From positions 1-5,730 of the forward strand of contig JAGTSD010000130.1 of NCBI GenBank assembly GCA_018262135.1: 5,730 bases of DNA, written 5' to 3'. The notes beneath the pieces are model-generated. The model had not been told where the DNA came from and did not search any database. It worked only from the letters and a program-made list of their open reading frames with translations. Below, in pieces: positions 1 to 5,643 of the stretch (positions are counted from its first letter, which is position 1; every line of letters starts with the position of its first letter). The stretch is from Pseudomonadota bacterium. Lineage in GTDB: Bacteria > Pseudomonadota > Gammaproteobacteria > Competibacterales > Competibacteraceae. The translations under genes and the position numbers were made by a program.

Positions 1-11
1 GGGCGGATAAA

Positions 12-48
12 CCCCTCACCCCCGACCCCTCTCCGAAAGGGAGAGGGG
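12..48. repeat. GC-rich dispersed-type hairpin repeat downstream of the dehydrogenase gene
   Basis: Two related C-rich nonamers, CCCCTCACC and CCCCTCTCC, are followed by a perfect hairpin. The left arm CCCCTCTCC (26-34) pairs with GGAGAGGGG (40-48) around the five-base loop GAAAG. The element lies 14 bases beyond the stop codon of the minus-strand dehydrogenase gene, so its transcript would fold just after the coding end. No U-run follows the stem on the minus strand, so it is not a canonical intrinsic terminator. Similar CCCTCACCCC/CCCCTCTCC hairpins are familiar as intergenic repeats in many proteobacterial genomes; that is recalled knowledge, not a search result. It may protect or end the transcript. 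Confidence 0.6.
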
Positions 49-61
49 AACGTTGCAGTAC

Positions 62-958
62 TCAGGCGACCGGGTGCCGCAGTTGCGGATTCTGGGCCGG
101 CGGCTTGACCGAGTAGTCGTAGAAGCCCTTGTTGGTCTTGCGGCCCAGGTAGCCGAGTTGGACCAGGCGGGTCAGGGTATGCGGCGGGGATACGTGCGGC
201 TGGTGCATGTCCTGATAGATGTTCATCGTCATCGCCTCTACAACGTCCAGCCCGATGTAATCGGCCAATTCGAACGGCCCCATCGGATGACCGGCACCCG
301 ACTTCATGGCATGGTCGATGTCAGCGATGTTGCCGGTGCCCATTTCCAGCAGGCGGATGGCGCTGAGCATGTAGGGCGTCAGCAGACGGTTGACGATGAA
401 GCCGGTGGTGTCCTGGACGATGACCGGATCCTTGCCGAGCTTCTTGCAGAGATCGTTGAGGGTGTTGATCGTCTCATCCGAGGTCTCAAAGGCATGGATG
501 ATTTCGACCAGCTTCATCACGGGGGCCGGATTGAAGAAGTGCAGGCCAGCTACCCGGTCGCGCTGCTTGCAGACCGCCATCAGCGCCGTCACCGACAGCG
601 TGGAAGTGTTGGTAGTCAGCAGCGCCTGCGGCGACACGATTTTCTCCAGCCGCTGGAACAGCGCCTTTTTAGTCTCCAAATCTTCGATGATCGATTCGAT
701 GATCAGATCACAACCAGCCACATCGGCCTCGTTGGTCGTGAACTGCAACAGACCGAGGGTGGCGTCCTTTTTCTCGGCAGTCATCTTACCGCGCTCGACC
801 ATCTTGGCCAGGGATTTGTCCAACCCCGCGCGAATCTTGTCAGTCGAACCCGGTGTCGCCTTGACGGCCACCGTCGGAATGCCGGCCTGCGCGCACACCT
901 GCGCCACGCCCAAACCCATCGCGCCACAACCCATGACACCGACTTTCTTGATTTCCAT
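62..958 (-). CDS. hbd: 3-hydroxybutyryl-CoA dehydrogenase (Hbd/PaaH type)
   Basis: Predicted cytoplasmic enzyme of 298 residues that interconverts (S)-3-hydroxybutyryl-CoA and acetoacetyl-CoA using a nicotinamide cofactor. The length is close to the roughly 280 to 290 usual for the single-domain bacterial family. The Rossmann dinucleotide motif is GCGAMG at residues 10-15. The catalytic region carries NTSTLS (117-122, Ser119), GLHFFNPAP with His140, Glu152 in KLVEII, and GFIVNR with Asn190, matching the family's Ser/His/Glu/Asn set. The C-terminal dimerisation domain has GHPMGPFELADYIGLD (223-238) and ends with the typical LGRKTNKGFYDYS. An oddity is Lys33, where NAD enzymes of the family normally have Asp at the end of the second beta strand. 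The ATG has AAGGGA at 965-970, six bases upstream. The gene follows a crotonase gene in the same direction, giving two consecutive pathway steps. The family is firm; the exact chain-length preference is inferred. Confidence 0.95.
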   Translation of the reverse strand: MEIKKVGVMGCGAMGLGVAQVCAQAGIPTVAVKATPGSTDKIRAGLDKSLAKMVERGKMTAEKKDATLGLLQFTTNEADVAGCDLIIESIIEDLETKKALFQRLEKIVSPQALLTTNTSTLSVTALMAVCKQRDRVAGLHFFNPAPVMKLVEIIHAFETSDETINTLNDLCKKLGKDPVIVQDTTGFIVNRLLTPYMLSAIRLLEMGTGNIADIDHAMKSGAGHPMGPFELADYIGLDVVEAMTMNIYQDMHQPHVSPPHTLTRLVQLGYLGRKTNKGFYDYSVKPPAQNPQLRHPVA

Positions 959-964
959 CGTGTA

Positions 965-970
965 TCCCTT
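965..970 (-). promoter_or_regulatory. Ribosome binding site of the dehydrogenase gene
   Basis: AAGGGA on the minus strand lies six bases before the ATG at 958. It supports this start, which also places the Rossmann motif at residue 10 as expected for the family. Confidence 0.65.
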
Positions 971-1032
971 TTCGTTGCTCTTGATGACATGTTTTCCAGC
1001 GTTTTAAAGACGCCGGCATTAATAACGCTAAT

Positions 1033-1061
1033 TAATCAATTTGCTGGGATAATCCGGTCAA
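1033..1061 (-). promoter_or_regulatory. Possible sigma70-type promoter for the dehydrogenase gene
   Basis: In the 151-base gap after the crotonase gene, the minus strand reads TTGACC (1056-1061), 17 bases of spacer, then TGATTA (1033-1038). The -35 element is good; the -10 element is poor. The gap is unusually long and locally AT-rich for an operon interior, so the dehydrogenase could have its own promoter in addition to read-through from the crotonase gene. This rests on eye matching alone. Confidence 0.25.
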
Positions 1062-1109
1062 TGCATCCACCCGCGCGGCAGCGACCAGAGCAAACCCGGC
1101 GAACATGCT

Positions 1110-1886
1110 TTAACGATGCTTAAACTCCGGGGCGCGCTTGCTGGAGAAAGCGTCCATGCCCTCCTTCTGGTCCTCGGTAGCGAACACGGCGTGGAAGGTC
1201 CGCCGCTCGAACAACAGGCCCTCGGCCAGCGAGGATTCGTAGGCGCGGTTGACGCACTCCTTGGCCATCATCACCGCCGGCAATGAATAGCTCGCGACAG
1301 TTTCGGCGGTCTTGACCGCTTCTTCAATGAGATTGGCGACCGGCACGATCCGGCTGACCAATCCGGCCCGTTCGGCTTCCTCGACATCCATCATCCGTCC
1401 GGTCAGGCACAGCTCCATCGCCTTGGATTTGCCGATCAGCCGGGTCAGACGTTGTGTGCCGCCCGCGCCGGGCAGGATACCCAGCTTGATTTCCGGTTGG
1501 CCAAATTTAGCGGTGTCGGCGGCCAGAATGAAATCGCACATCATCGCCAGTTCGCAACCGCCGCCCAGCGCGTAGCCCGCCACCGCCGCGATCACCGGTT
1601 TGCGGCACTGGCTGGCCCGTTCCCAGTTGCGGGTGATGAAATTGCCCTTGTAAGCATCCATGTACGAGTAGTCCTTCATCCCCTTGATATCGGCGCCCGC
1701 GGCAAACACCTTCTCGCCGCCGGTGAGGACGATAGCGCGAATGGACTCGTCCGCCTCGGCCACGTCCAGCGCCTGGCTTAGTTCATCCATCAAATCATTG
1801 GATAGGGCGTTGAACGCCTTGGGCCGGTTGAGGGTGATTAGGGCTACCGGGCCGCGGGTTTCGACCCGGATGTTCTCGTAACTCAT
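1110..1886 (-). CDS. Enoyl-CoA hydratase, crotonase family
   Basis: Predicted soluble enzyme of 258 residues, the standard length for short-chain enoyl-CoA hydratases, which usually form hexamers. It adds water to crotonyl-CoA and related trans-2-enoyl-CoAs to give (S)-3-hydroxyacyl-CoA. Visible hallmarks are [11 protein letters not shown] (19-29) at the CoA-binding start and [10 protein letters not shown] (61-70), which supplies one side of the oxyanion hole. [13 protein letters not shown] (106-118) supplies the other side and the first catalytic glutamate, Glu112. [18 protein letters not shown] (128-145) holds the second, Glu132. Both glutamates being present argues for a true hydratase rather than an isomerase or decarboxylase relative. 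The C-terminal helices are complete. The product is the substrate of the dehydrogenase encoded next downstream, so the pair probably works in beta-oxidation or butyrate/polyhydroxybutyrate metabolism. The substrate range and a specific symbol (crt, paaF, fadB1 and so on) cannot be settled here. Confidence 0.94.
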   Translation of the reverse strand: MSYENIRVETRGPVALITLNRPKAFNALSNDLMDELSQALDVAEADESIRAIVLTGGEKVFAAGADIKGMKDYSYMDAYKGNFITRNWERASQCRKPVIAAVAGYALGGGCELAMMCDFILAADTAKFGQPEIKLGILPGAGGTQRLTRLIGKSKAMELCLTGRMMDVEEAERAGLVSRIVPVANLIEEAVKTAETVASYSLPAVMMAKECVNRAYESSLAEGLLFERRTFHAVFATEDQKEGMDAFSSKRAPEFKHR

Positions 1887-1892
1887 GGTGAT

Positions 1893-1899
1893 CCTCCTT
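1893..1899 (-). promoter_or_regulatory. Strong Shine-Dalgarno site of the crotonase gene
   Basis: The minus strand reads AAGGAGG followed by ATCACC and the ATG at 1886, a near-perfect Shine-Dalgarno at six-base spacing. It fixes the start codon and is the strongest ribosome site in the window. Confidence 0.85.
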
Positions 1900-1900
1900 C

Positions 1901-1935
1901 CTGACAGGGACTAGGCCATATTAATTCTGACAGGG
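1901..1935 (-). repeat. Pair of 9-base direct repeats upstream of the crotonase gene
   Basis: CCCTGTCAG on the minus strand occurs at 1901-1909 and again at 1927-1935, 26 bases start to start, immediately upstream of the ribosome site. An AT-rich segment including TAATAT (1918-1923) lies between the copies. The spacing would put both copies on roughly the same DNA face two to three turns apart, as for a regulator's paired sites. Chance duplication is equally possible. Confidence 0.3.
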
Positions 1936-2007
1936 CCGGCAGCGGCTGGCTTGCACGGAAACGCCATGCGCGAACCGATGACTGGCCGATGCGGACAGTA
2001 TACGTCA

Positions 2008-2052
2008 GGAAGGGGATGGAAGGGATGAAGGGGATGGAGGGAAATGGAAGGA
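2008..2052. repeat. Purine-rich GGGATG-type tandem repeat
   Basis: On the plus strand this stretch has only A, G and scattered T. AAGGGGATGG at 2010-2019 recurs exactly at 2028-2037, with AAGGGATG between them and decayed copies (AGGGAAATGG, AAGGA) after. The major period is 18 bases with a sub-period near nine. Read in the opposite direction it generates an artificial Ser-Ile-Pro-Phe-like peptide. It sits in the 230-base spacer between the mini-protein gene and the crotonase gene. No coding signal was found in the rest of that spacer. Confidence 0.55.
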
Positions 2053-2116
2053 TTTGCGGGACGCGCGAAACGGCCTCGCGCTGGCTTCGACTCAAACGAT
2101 CATGACGAGAACGCGA

Positions 2117-2305
2117 TCAGCGCCGCTTCATAACCGCGAAGAAGTCTAACGACGGCGTCGAGGCAGGTTCGCGCAACTCGGGCGCGCCTGGCGTTGTCAA
2201 GGAACGGCCCGGTTCCGGCGGCAGAGGGATAAAATAGGATGCCAACGCCAAAACCGCAGCCAGTAACAACATAAAAATCTGCTTGCGTTGCAGTTGAAAG
2301 CTCAT
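2117..2305 (-). CDS. Small membrane-anchored or exported protein of unknown function
   Basis: A 62-residue product that I do not recognise. A short basic N-terminus (QLQRKQ, residues 4-9) precedes a hydrophobic helix at about 10-26, then a proline-rich tail (PLPPEPG, 27-33) and a basic end, MKRR. By the positive-inside rule the tail should face the periplasm. ALA at 20-22 followed by Ser could be a signal peptidase I site, so a secreted peptide is also possible. The start ATG overlaps the stop of a 31-codon hydrophobic ORF by ATGA, which suggests translational coupling. No good Shine-Dalgarno is visible. The coherent architecture of basic N-terminus, helix and Pro-rich tail, together with that overlap, favours a real gene. 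The short length and weak ribosome site count against it. A remnant of a longer envelope protein cannot be excluded. Confidence 0.45.
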   Translation of the reverse strand: MSFQLQRKQIFMLLLAAVLALASYFIPLPPEPGRSLTTPGAPELREPASTPSLDFFAVMKRR

Positions 2306-2397
2306 CGAAATATGCTCAAGGCAATCGGAATGTCGTATGAATACAGAAATAGCACTAATAGACTAGCTAGAATCGTGCCATAGTTAAAGCGGACCAT
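2302..2397 (-). CDS. Possible 31-residue hydrophobic peptide, overlapping the next mini-gene
   Basis: A short ORF that starts MVRFNYGTIL, continues through a hydrophobic run (about residues 8-20, rich in Leu, Ile, Val and Phe) and ends SIFR. Its TGA overlaps the ATG of the 62-codon gene as ATGA. It would be a single transmembrane peptide. The reading frame stays open upstream to a TAG near 2489, with in-frame TTG codons but no ATG, so a longer product or the tail of a decayed gene is possible. There is no recognisable Shine-Dalgarno, and base composition is far more AT-rich than the neighbouring genes. It may be a leader peptide, a real mini-protein, or an accident of AT-rich DNA. Confidence 0.2.
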   Translation of the reverse strand: MVRFNYGTILASLLVLFLYSYDIPIALSIFR

Positions 2398-2437
2398 AAT
2401 GAATGTTTTTATATTGTTACAAATCTTTTGATGTGCA

Positions 2438-2449
2438 TGTTTTAAAACA
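2438..2449. promoter_or_regulatory. Perfect 12-base palindrome, candidate operator
   Basis: TGTTTTAAAACA is identical on both strands. Its right half overlaps the right arm of the 8-base inverted repeat at 2411-2418 and 2446-2453. It lies 41 bases upstream of the 31-codon ORF, where a minus-strand promoter would be expected. No specific regulator family can be named from this sequence. Confidence 0.3.
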
Positions 2450-2623
2450 ATATTTTTGATAAGCAATCCCGGAACCAACTAGAATCCCTGACCAAAGTTG
2501 ACGTAAGTCGCTTGCATTTATGAAAAATCTAAATGACCCGGGCCAATCTGGCCTGATCTAGCGGCCAAGGATGGCAAAAAATCCATCAACCGCTCGATGC
2601 TGGAGGGCGGAACATCATGCGGT

Positions 2624-2652
2624 TTGACCCTGCGGCGGATAGCTGGCATAAA
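2624..2652 (+). promoter_or_regulatory. Candidate sigma70 promoter for malic enzyme
   Basis: TTGACC (2624-2629), a 17-base spacer and CATAAA (2647-2652) give five of six matches at -35 and four of six at -10, at ideal spacing. Transcription would start near 2659, leaving a leader of roughly 80 bases before the ATG at 2742. This is the best plus-strand match in the intergenic region by eye. Confidence 0.45.
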
Positions 2653-2741
2653 TAAAAGCTCATCCACGCTAATCCTGCCTGACCGGATCCGCGTTACTTC
2701 CCCTCCCTATCCATCTGGAATTCCACTCGCAAAGCCACCCG

Positions 2742-4514
2742 ATGAAACGAGAACCCATCAGCCCGTATTTTGATATCAAAAAGGATGCCGAAGGTCGTGA
2801 TTACATGGAAGTTTACCTGGAGGGCATCGCCCTGTTGCGACTGGTCCTTAGCAACAAGGGCACCGCGTTCACCGAGGACGAGCGGGTGGCGCTGGGGCTG
2901 GATGGCCTGCTGCCACCGCAGGTCAATACGCTGGAGCAGCAGGTCGAACGGGTCTATCGCGGCTTCCTGCGCGAGCCCGACCCCATCGCCAAATATCAAT
3001 ATCTGCGCGCCCTGCAGGAACGGGCCGAGACGCTGTTCTACGCCCTGCTGGAGCAGCATCTCGAGGAGATGATGCCGATCATCTACACCCCGACCGTGGG
3101 CCAGGCGGTGCAGCAGTTCAGCCACCTGTACCAGAACCCGCGCGGGCTGTCGTTCTCGCCGCTCAACATTGACCGCGCCGACCGGGTAGTGCGCAACTTC
3201 CCGTGGAACGACGTACGCATGATCGTCGCCACCGACTCCTCGGCCATCCTCGGCATCGGCGACCAGGGCTACGGCGGGTTGGCCATCGCCATCGGCAAGC
3301 TGGCGATCTACACCATCGGCGGCGGCGTCAACCCGTTCCACACCATGCCGGTGAAGCTGGACGTGGGCACCGACCGGCTGGAACTGCTCAACGATGAATT
3401 CTATCTCGGGGTGCGGCAGCGGCGGCTGCGCGGCGAGCGGTATCTGACGTTCCTGGACAAGTTCGTCAAGGCCATCCACGCGCGCTGGCCGCGCGCCGTG
3501 ATTCAGTGGGAAGATTTATCGAAAGATGTCGCTTTCACGGTCCTGGAACGCTATCGCAAACAGATTCCATCCTTCAACGACGACATTCAGGGCACCGGCG
3601 CAGTGGCACTGGCCGGTCTGCTCTCCGCCAGCCGGCTCAAGGGTGAATCGCTGCGCGACCAGCGCATCGTGATTCTCGGCGCGGGCGCCGGCGGCATCGG
3701 CGTGGCCTGGGCCATCACCCAGGGTCTGATGCGCGAGGGACTGAGCCGCGAGGAAGCCCGCGACCGGGTTTGTGTGATTGATTCGCGTGGCCTGCTGGTA
3801 CAGGACCGCAGCGTCGAAGCCTACAAACAGGATTATCTGCAACCGCGCGAGAAAATCGCCGGCTGGAGCATCGCCAACGACATCCCCACCCTGCTGGAGA
3901 CCATCGAACACACCAAGGCCACCGCCCTGCTGGGGCTGAGCGGCCAGGCCGGCGCATTCAACCATCCGGTGGTGCAAGCCATGGCCCGCAATACCCCCCG
4001 GCCGGTCATCTTCCCCTTGTCCAACCCAACCTCAGCCTGCGAGGCGCTGCCGGAAGACATCGTGGAATGGAGCGACGGCCGGGCCATCGTCGCCACCGGC
4101 AGCCCGTTCCCGGACGTTGTGCGGGACGGACAAGTCCACCCTGTAGGTCAAGGCAACAATGCCTTCATCTTCCCCGGCCTGGGTTTCGGCGCGATTCTGG
4201 CCGAGTGTTGCGAGATTACCGATGACATGGTGCTGGAAGCGGCCTACGCCCTGGCGGACTACACCGCCGCCGCGCATATGCAATCCGGCCGGATTTACCC
4301 GCCGGTGCGGGAGTTGCGCGAGGTTAGCATCCGGGTTGGGGCGCGGGTGATCGAACTGGCGCTACGGGACGGCGTGGCCGGCAAGACCGATCTGGCGGGG
4401 CGCGATCTCGACACCTATCTGCGGTCGCGGTCCTGGAAACCCCGCTATCTGCCCATCGTGCGCGGTGATCATACTGCGATGATCGATCATCCGGGATATC
4501 AGAAAACGGACTGA
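2742..4514 (+). CDS. maeA: NAD-dependent malic enzyme (malate oxidoreductase, decarboxylating)
   Basis: Predicted cytoplasmic enzyme of 590 residues, the long malic-enzyme class (E. coli MaeA is about 565), converting malate to pyruvate, CO2 and NADH. The N-terminal malic domain has YTPTVG (115-120, catalytic Tyr115), GIGDQGYGG (171-179) and catalytic Lys186 in GKLAIY. Metal ligands are Glu257-Asp258 in QWEDLS and the Asp pair of FNDDIQGT (278-285). The NAD domain begins with GAGAGGIG (313-320). Asp347 at the end of its second strand favours NAD over NADP. LSNPTS (426-431), ATGSPF (451-456) and NNAFIFPGLG (472-481) complete the active site. Ala168 replaces the substrate-binding Arg of animal and E. 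coli enzymes. The ATG is the only standard start before an upstream in-frame TAA at 2670-2672, though no clear Shine-Dalgarno precedes it. It converges with the gene at 4630. It is likely anaplerotic/gluconeogenic or a pyruvate supplier. Confidence 0.95.
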   Translation: MKREPISPYFDIKKDAEGRDYMEVYLEGIALLRLVLSNKGTAFTEDERVALGLDGLLPPQVNTLEQQVERVYRGFLREPDPIAKYQYLRALQERAETLFYALLEQHLEEMMPIIYTPTVGQAVQQFSHLYQNPRGLSFSPLNIDRADRVVRNFPWNDVRMIVATDSSAILGIGDQGYGGLAIAIGKLAIYTIGGGVNPFHTMPVKLDVGTDRLELLNDEFYLGVRQRRLRGERYLTFLDKFVKAIHARWPRAVIQWEDLSKDVAFTVLERYRKQIPSFNDDIQGTGAVALAGLLSASRLKGESLRDQRIVILGAGAGGIGVAWAITQGLMREGLSREEARDRVCVIDSRGLLVQDRSVEAYKQDYLQPREKIAGWSIANDIPTLLETIEHTKATALLGLSGQAGAFNHPVVQAMARNTPRPVIFPLSNPTSACEALPEDIVEWSDGRAIVATGSPFPDVVRDGQVHPVGQGNNAFIFPGLGFGAILAECCEITDDMVLEAAYALADYTAAAHMQSGRIYPPVRELREVSIRVGARVIELALRDGVAGKTDLAGRDLDTYLRSRSWKPRYLPIVRGDHTAMIDHPGYQKTD

Positions 4515-4537
4515 GTCGCTGCGGCTCCATAAGGCTT

Positions 4538-4620
4538 GTCCACGGAAAACACGGAAGACACGGAAAAGCAAATAGGAAGTCGGTTTTTCTTCTTCCGTGC
4601 TTTCCGTGTCTTCCGTGGAC
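4538..4620. repeat. Inverted repeat of CACGGAARR nonamers between convergent genes
   Basis: The left arm (4538-4565) and right arm (4593-4620) pair at 25 of 28 positions as Watson-Crick, around a 27-base loop that holds a TTTTT run. Each arm starts GTCCACGG and contains three nonamers in exact nine-base register, CACGGAAAA or close variants. The nine-base period equals three codons, so the element reads as repeated Thr-Glu-Asn/Asp one way and Phe-Arg-Val the other, creating spurious ORFs. The element fills most of the 115 bases between the stops of malic enzyme (4514) and the P-loop gene (4630). It can fold in either transcript, so it could act as a two-way terminator or mRNA 3' stabiliser. 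Similar CACGGAAAACACGG elements recur in other bacterial genomes from memory; copy number here is untested. Confidence 0.75.
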
Positions 4621-4629
4621 TGTGTCTTC

Positions 4630-5643
4630 CTATCCCCCTGCCCTGCCGAACCGTTCCCGCAGCAGCCCGTCCAACGCCGGCAGCGCCGCCGGGTCCGGCA
4701 GACGCAGGCTGGGCACGCCGGTCAGCTTGTGGATCAATGCCTGGCCAGCGTCGGTATTGCAAGCCACCCCGGCCACCAGGTCAGGCCGGCGGCCGAACGC
4801 CTGCATCATGCCCACCACCGCATAGGGATCGGCGGTACAAAGCACCGTCAAGCGGATATTCGGTTCCAGCAACTCGACCGCCACATCGCCGTTATAGGGC
4901 TCCAGCGGCGAGGCACCCGCCTCGATCACCGCCACGTCGGCGTCGCCCACCGCCATGTTCGACAGTAGCGAGCTGGCCGCCTGGCGGTATTCCGCTGCCG
5001 GGCAGACCGTGGACGGCAGGCCGGCGTCCACGAAATCGAAAATCGGGTCGGCGCCAGCGTCGCGCATCGCCAGCAGATCGCGGTAGCGGCCAGCCCCAGT
5101 TAGCTTGGCCGCCAGCACCCGCAGACCGAGCGCCCGCAGCCGGCGGATGATGATCTGCGCCGAACGGGTCTTGCCGGCTGACATCGAGCTGCCGATGATC
5201 AGCAACACCGGAATGGTAAAAGTTCGGCCGGTGTCCGGCAGGGCGAAATCGCGCATCACGGCCTTGCGCCCCGCCGCCAATACGTGACCGCAATAGCGCA
5301 ACTCGGTGAGCGTGGGAATCAGCGGCGATTTTGAGGTCAGCTTGCCAAACAGGCCCGCCGCGGTCATCGCCGTCATCCGCCCGTCCGGGCCGATGGCTTC
5401 CCAGGTTCCGGTCGCTTCCAGAGTGGCGAACCGCACCCCGAACGCGCCCAGCAGCCGGTCGCCGATGTCCACCTGCATCATCCGGCCATCAGTGAGCTCG
5501 ATGCCGATGCCCGGACCCGGCAGGCCGGTGACCTCGCCGATCACGTAATCGCCATCGGCCCAGTATTCGCGCGACAGCGGCTCAATTTCAAACGCTTCAA
5601 GGCGGGCGATGCGACTGAGCGAGGTCCGCACCAGGGCCGTCAT
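4630..5643 (-). CDS. P-loop NTPase-like protein, DUF1611-related
   Basis: A 337-residue soluble protein with two parts. Residues 1 to about 140 form a Gly- and beta-rich segment (for example GDYVIGEVTGLPGPGIGIEL at 31-50) that I cannot assign. The C-terminal part starts with a hydrophobic strand and a Walker A motif, GSSMSAGKT (151-159). It continues with KLTGAG (180-185), DFVDAGLPST (203-212), ADVAVIEAGASP (235-246) and YNGDVAVELL (250-259). That order resembles the C-terminal domain of DUF1611 and, more distantly, dethiobiotin-synthetase-like enzymes, where the P-loop binds ATP and a conserved Glu/Gly loop follows. DUF1611 includes the D-glutamate N-acetyltransferase DgcN, but that activity should not be assumed here. 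The ATG overlaps the upstream gene's stop by ATGA, so translation is probably coupled, which also supports this start; no strong Shine-Dalgarno is seen. Substrate and pathway are unknown. Confidence 0.8.
   Translation of the reverse strand: MTALVRTSLSRIARLEAFEIEPLSREYWADGDYVIGEVTGLPGPGIGIELTDGRMMQVDIGDRLLGAFGVRFATLEATGTWEAIGPDGRMTAMTAAGLFGKLTSKSPLIPTLTELRYCGHVLAAGRKAVMRDFALPDTGRTFTIPVLLIIGSSMSAGKTRSAQIIIRRLRALGLRVLAAKLTGAGRYRDLLAMRDAGADPIFDFVDAGLPSTVCPAAEYRQAASSLLSNMAVGDADVAVIEAGASPLEPYNGDVAVELLEPNIRLTVLCTADPYAVVGMMQAFGRRPDLVAGVACNTDAGQALIHKLTGVPSLRLPDPAALPALDGLLRERFGRAGG

Larger units (their letters stand above)
2306..2741. other. AT-rich intergenic region between the mini-proteins and malic enzyme
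   Basis: This 436-base stretch holds no convincing conserved gene apart from the 31-codon ORF at its left. Its composition departs from the surroundings: only 12 of the 60 bases at 2401-2460 are G or C. It contains a perfect 12-base palindrome, TGTTTTAAAACA (2438-2449). It also contains an 8-base inverted repeat, ATATTGTT (2411-2418) with AACAATAT (2446-2453), and the palindrome CTAGCTAG (2363-2370). GC content rises again after about 2530. Transcription diverges from here, so it probably holds promoters and operator sites for both directions. Confidence 0.6.

Noticed and set aside
53..1123. A 356-codon plus-strand ORF antisense to the dehydrogenase gene
   Set aside because: It mirrors a clearly conserved enzyme on the other strand. 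Its product is His/Arg/Gln-rich with no family motif, and such long antisense frames are common in GC-rich genes.
1883..2095. A 70-codon minus-strand ORF ending just inside the crotonase start
   Set aside because: Its Ile-Pro-Phe-Ser pattern comes from the purine-rich repeat. It has no ribosome site or coherent domain, and the crotonase gene already has its own strong Shine-Dalgarno.
2498..2524. TTGACG followed by TATGAA as a second malic enzyme promoter
   Set aside because: The spacer is only 15 bases and the site lies far upstream; the pair at 2624-2652 is a better match.
2694..3479. A 261-codon minus-strand ORF antisense to malic enzyme
   Set aside because: The malic enzyme frame carries all family motifs. 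The antisense product is of low-complexity Gln/His/Val type and is a shadow.
3516..3977. A 153-codon minus-strand ORF inside malic enzyme
   Set aside because: Antisense to the conserved NAD-binding domain, with no motif of its own.
4362..4571. Minus-strand ORF beginning MLFRVFRVFRG
   Set aside because: The Phe-Arg-Val start is the same repeat read in reverse, and the remainder is antisense to the end of malic enzyme.
4536..5150. A 204-codon plus-strand ORF beginning in the nonamer repeat
   Set aside because: Its start is the repeat read as Thr-Glu-Asn tripeptides, and the rest is antisense to the P-loop gene with Pro/Arg-rich nonsense composition.
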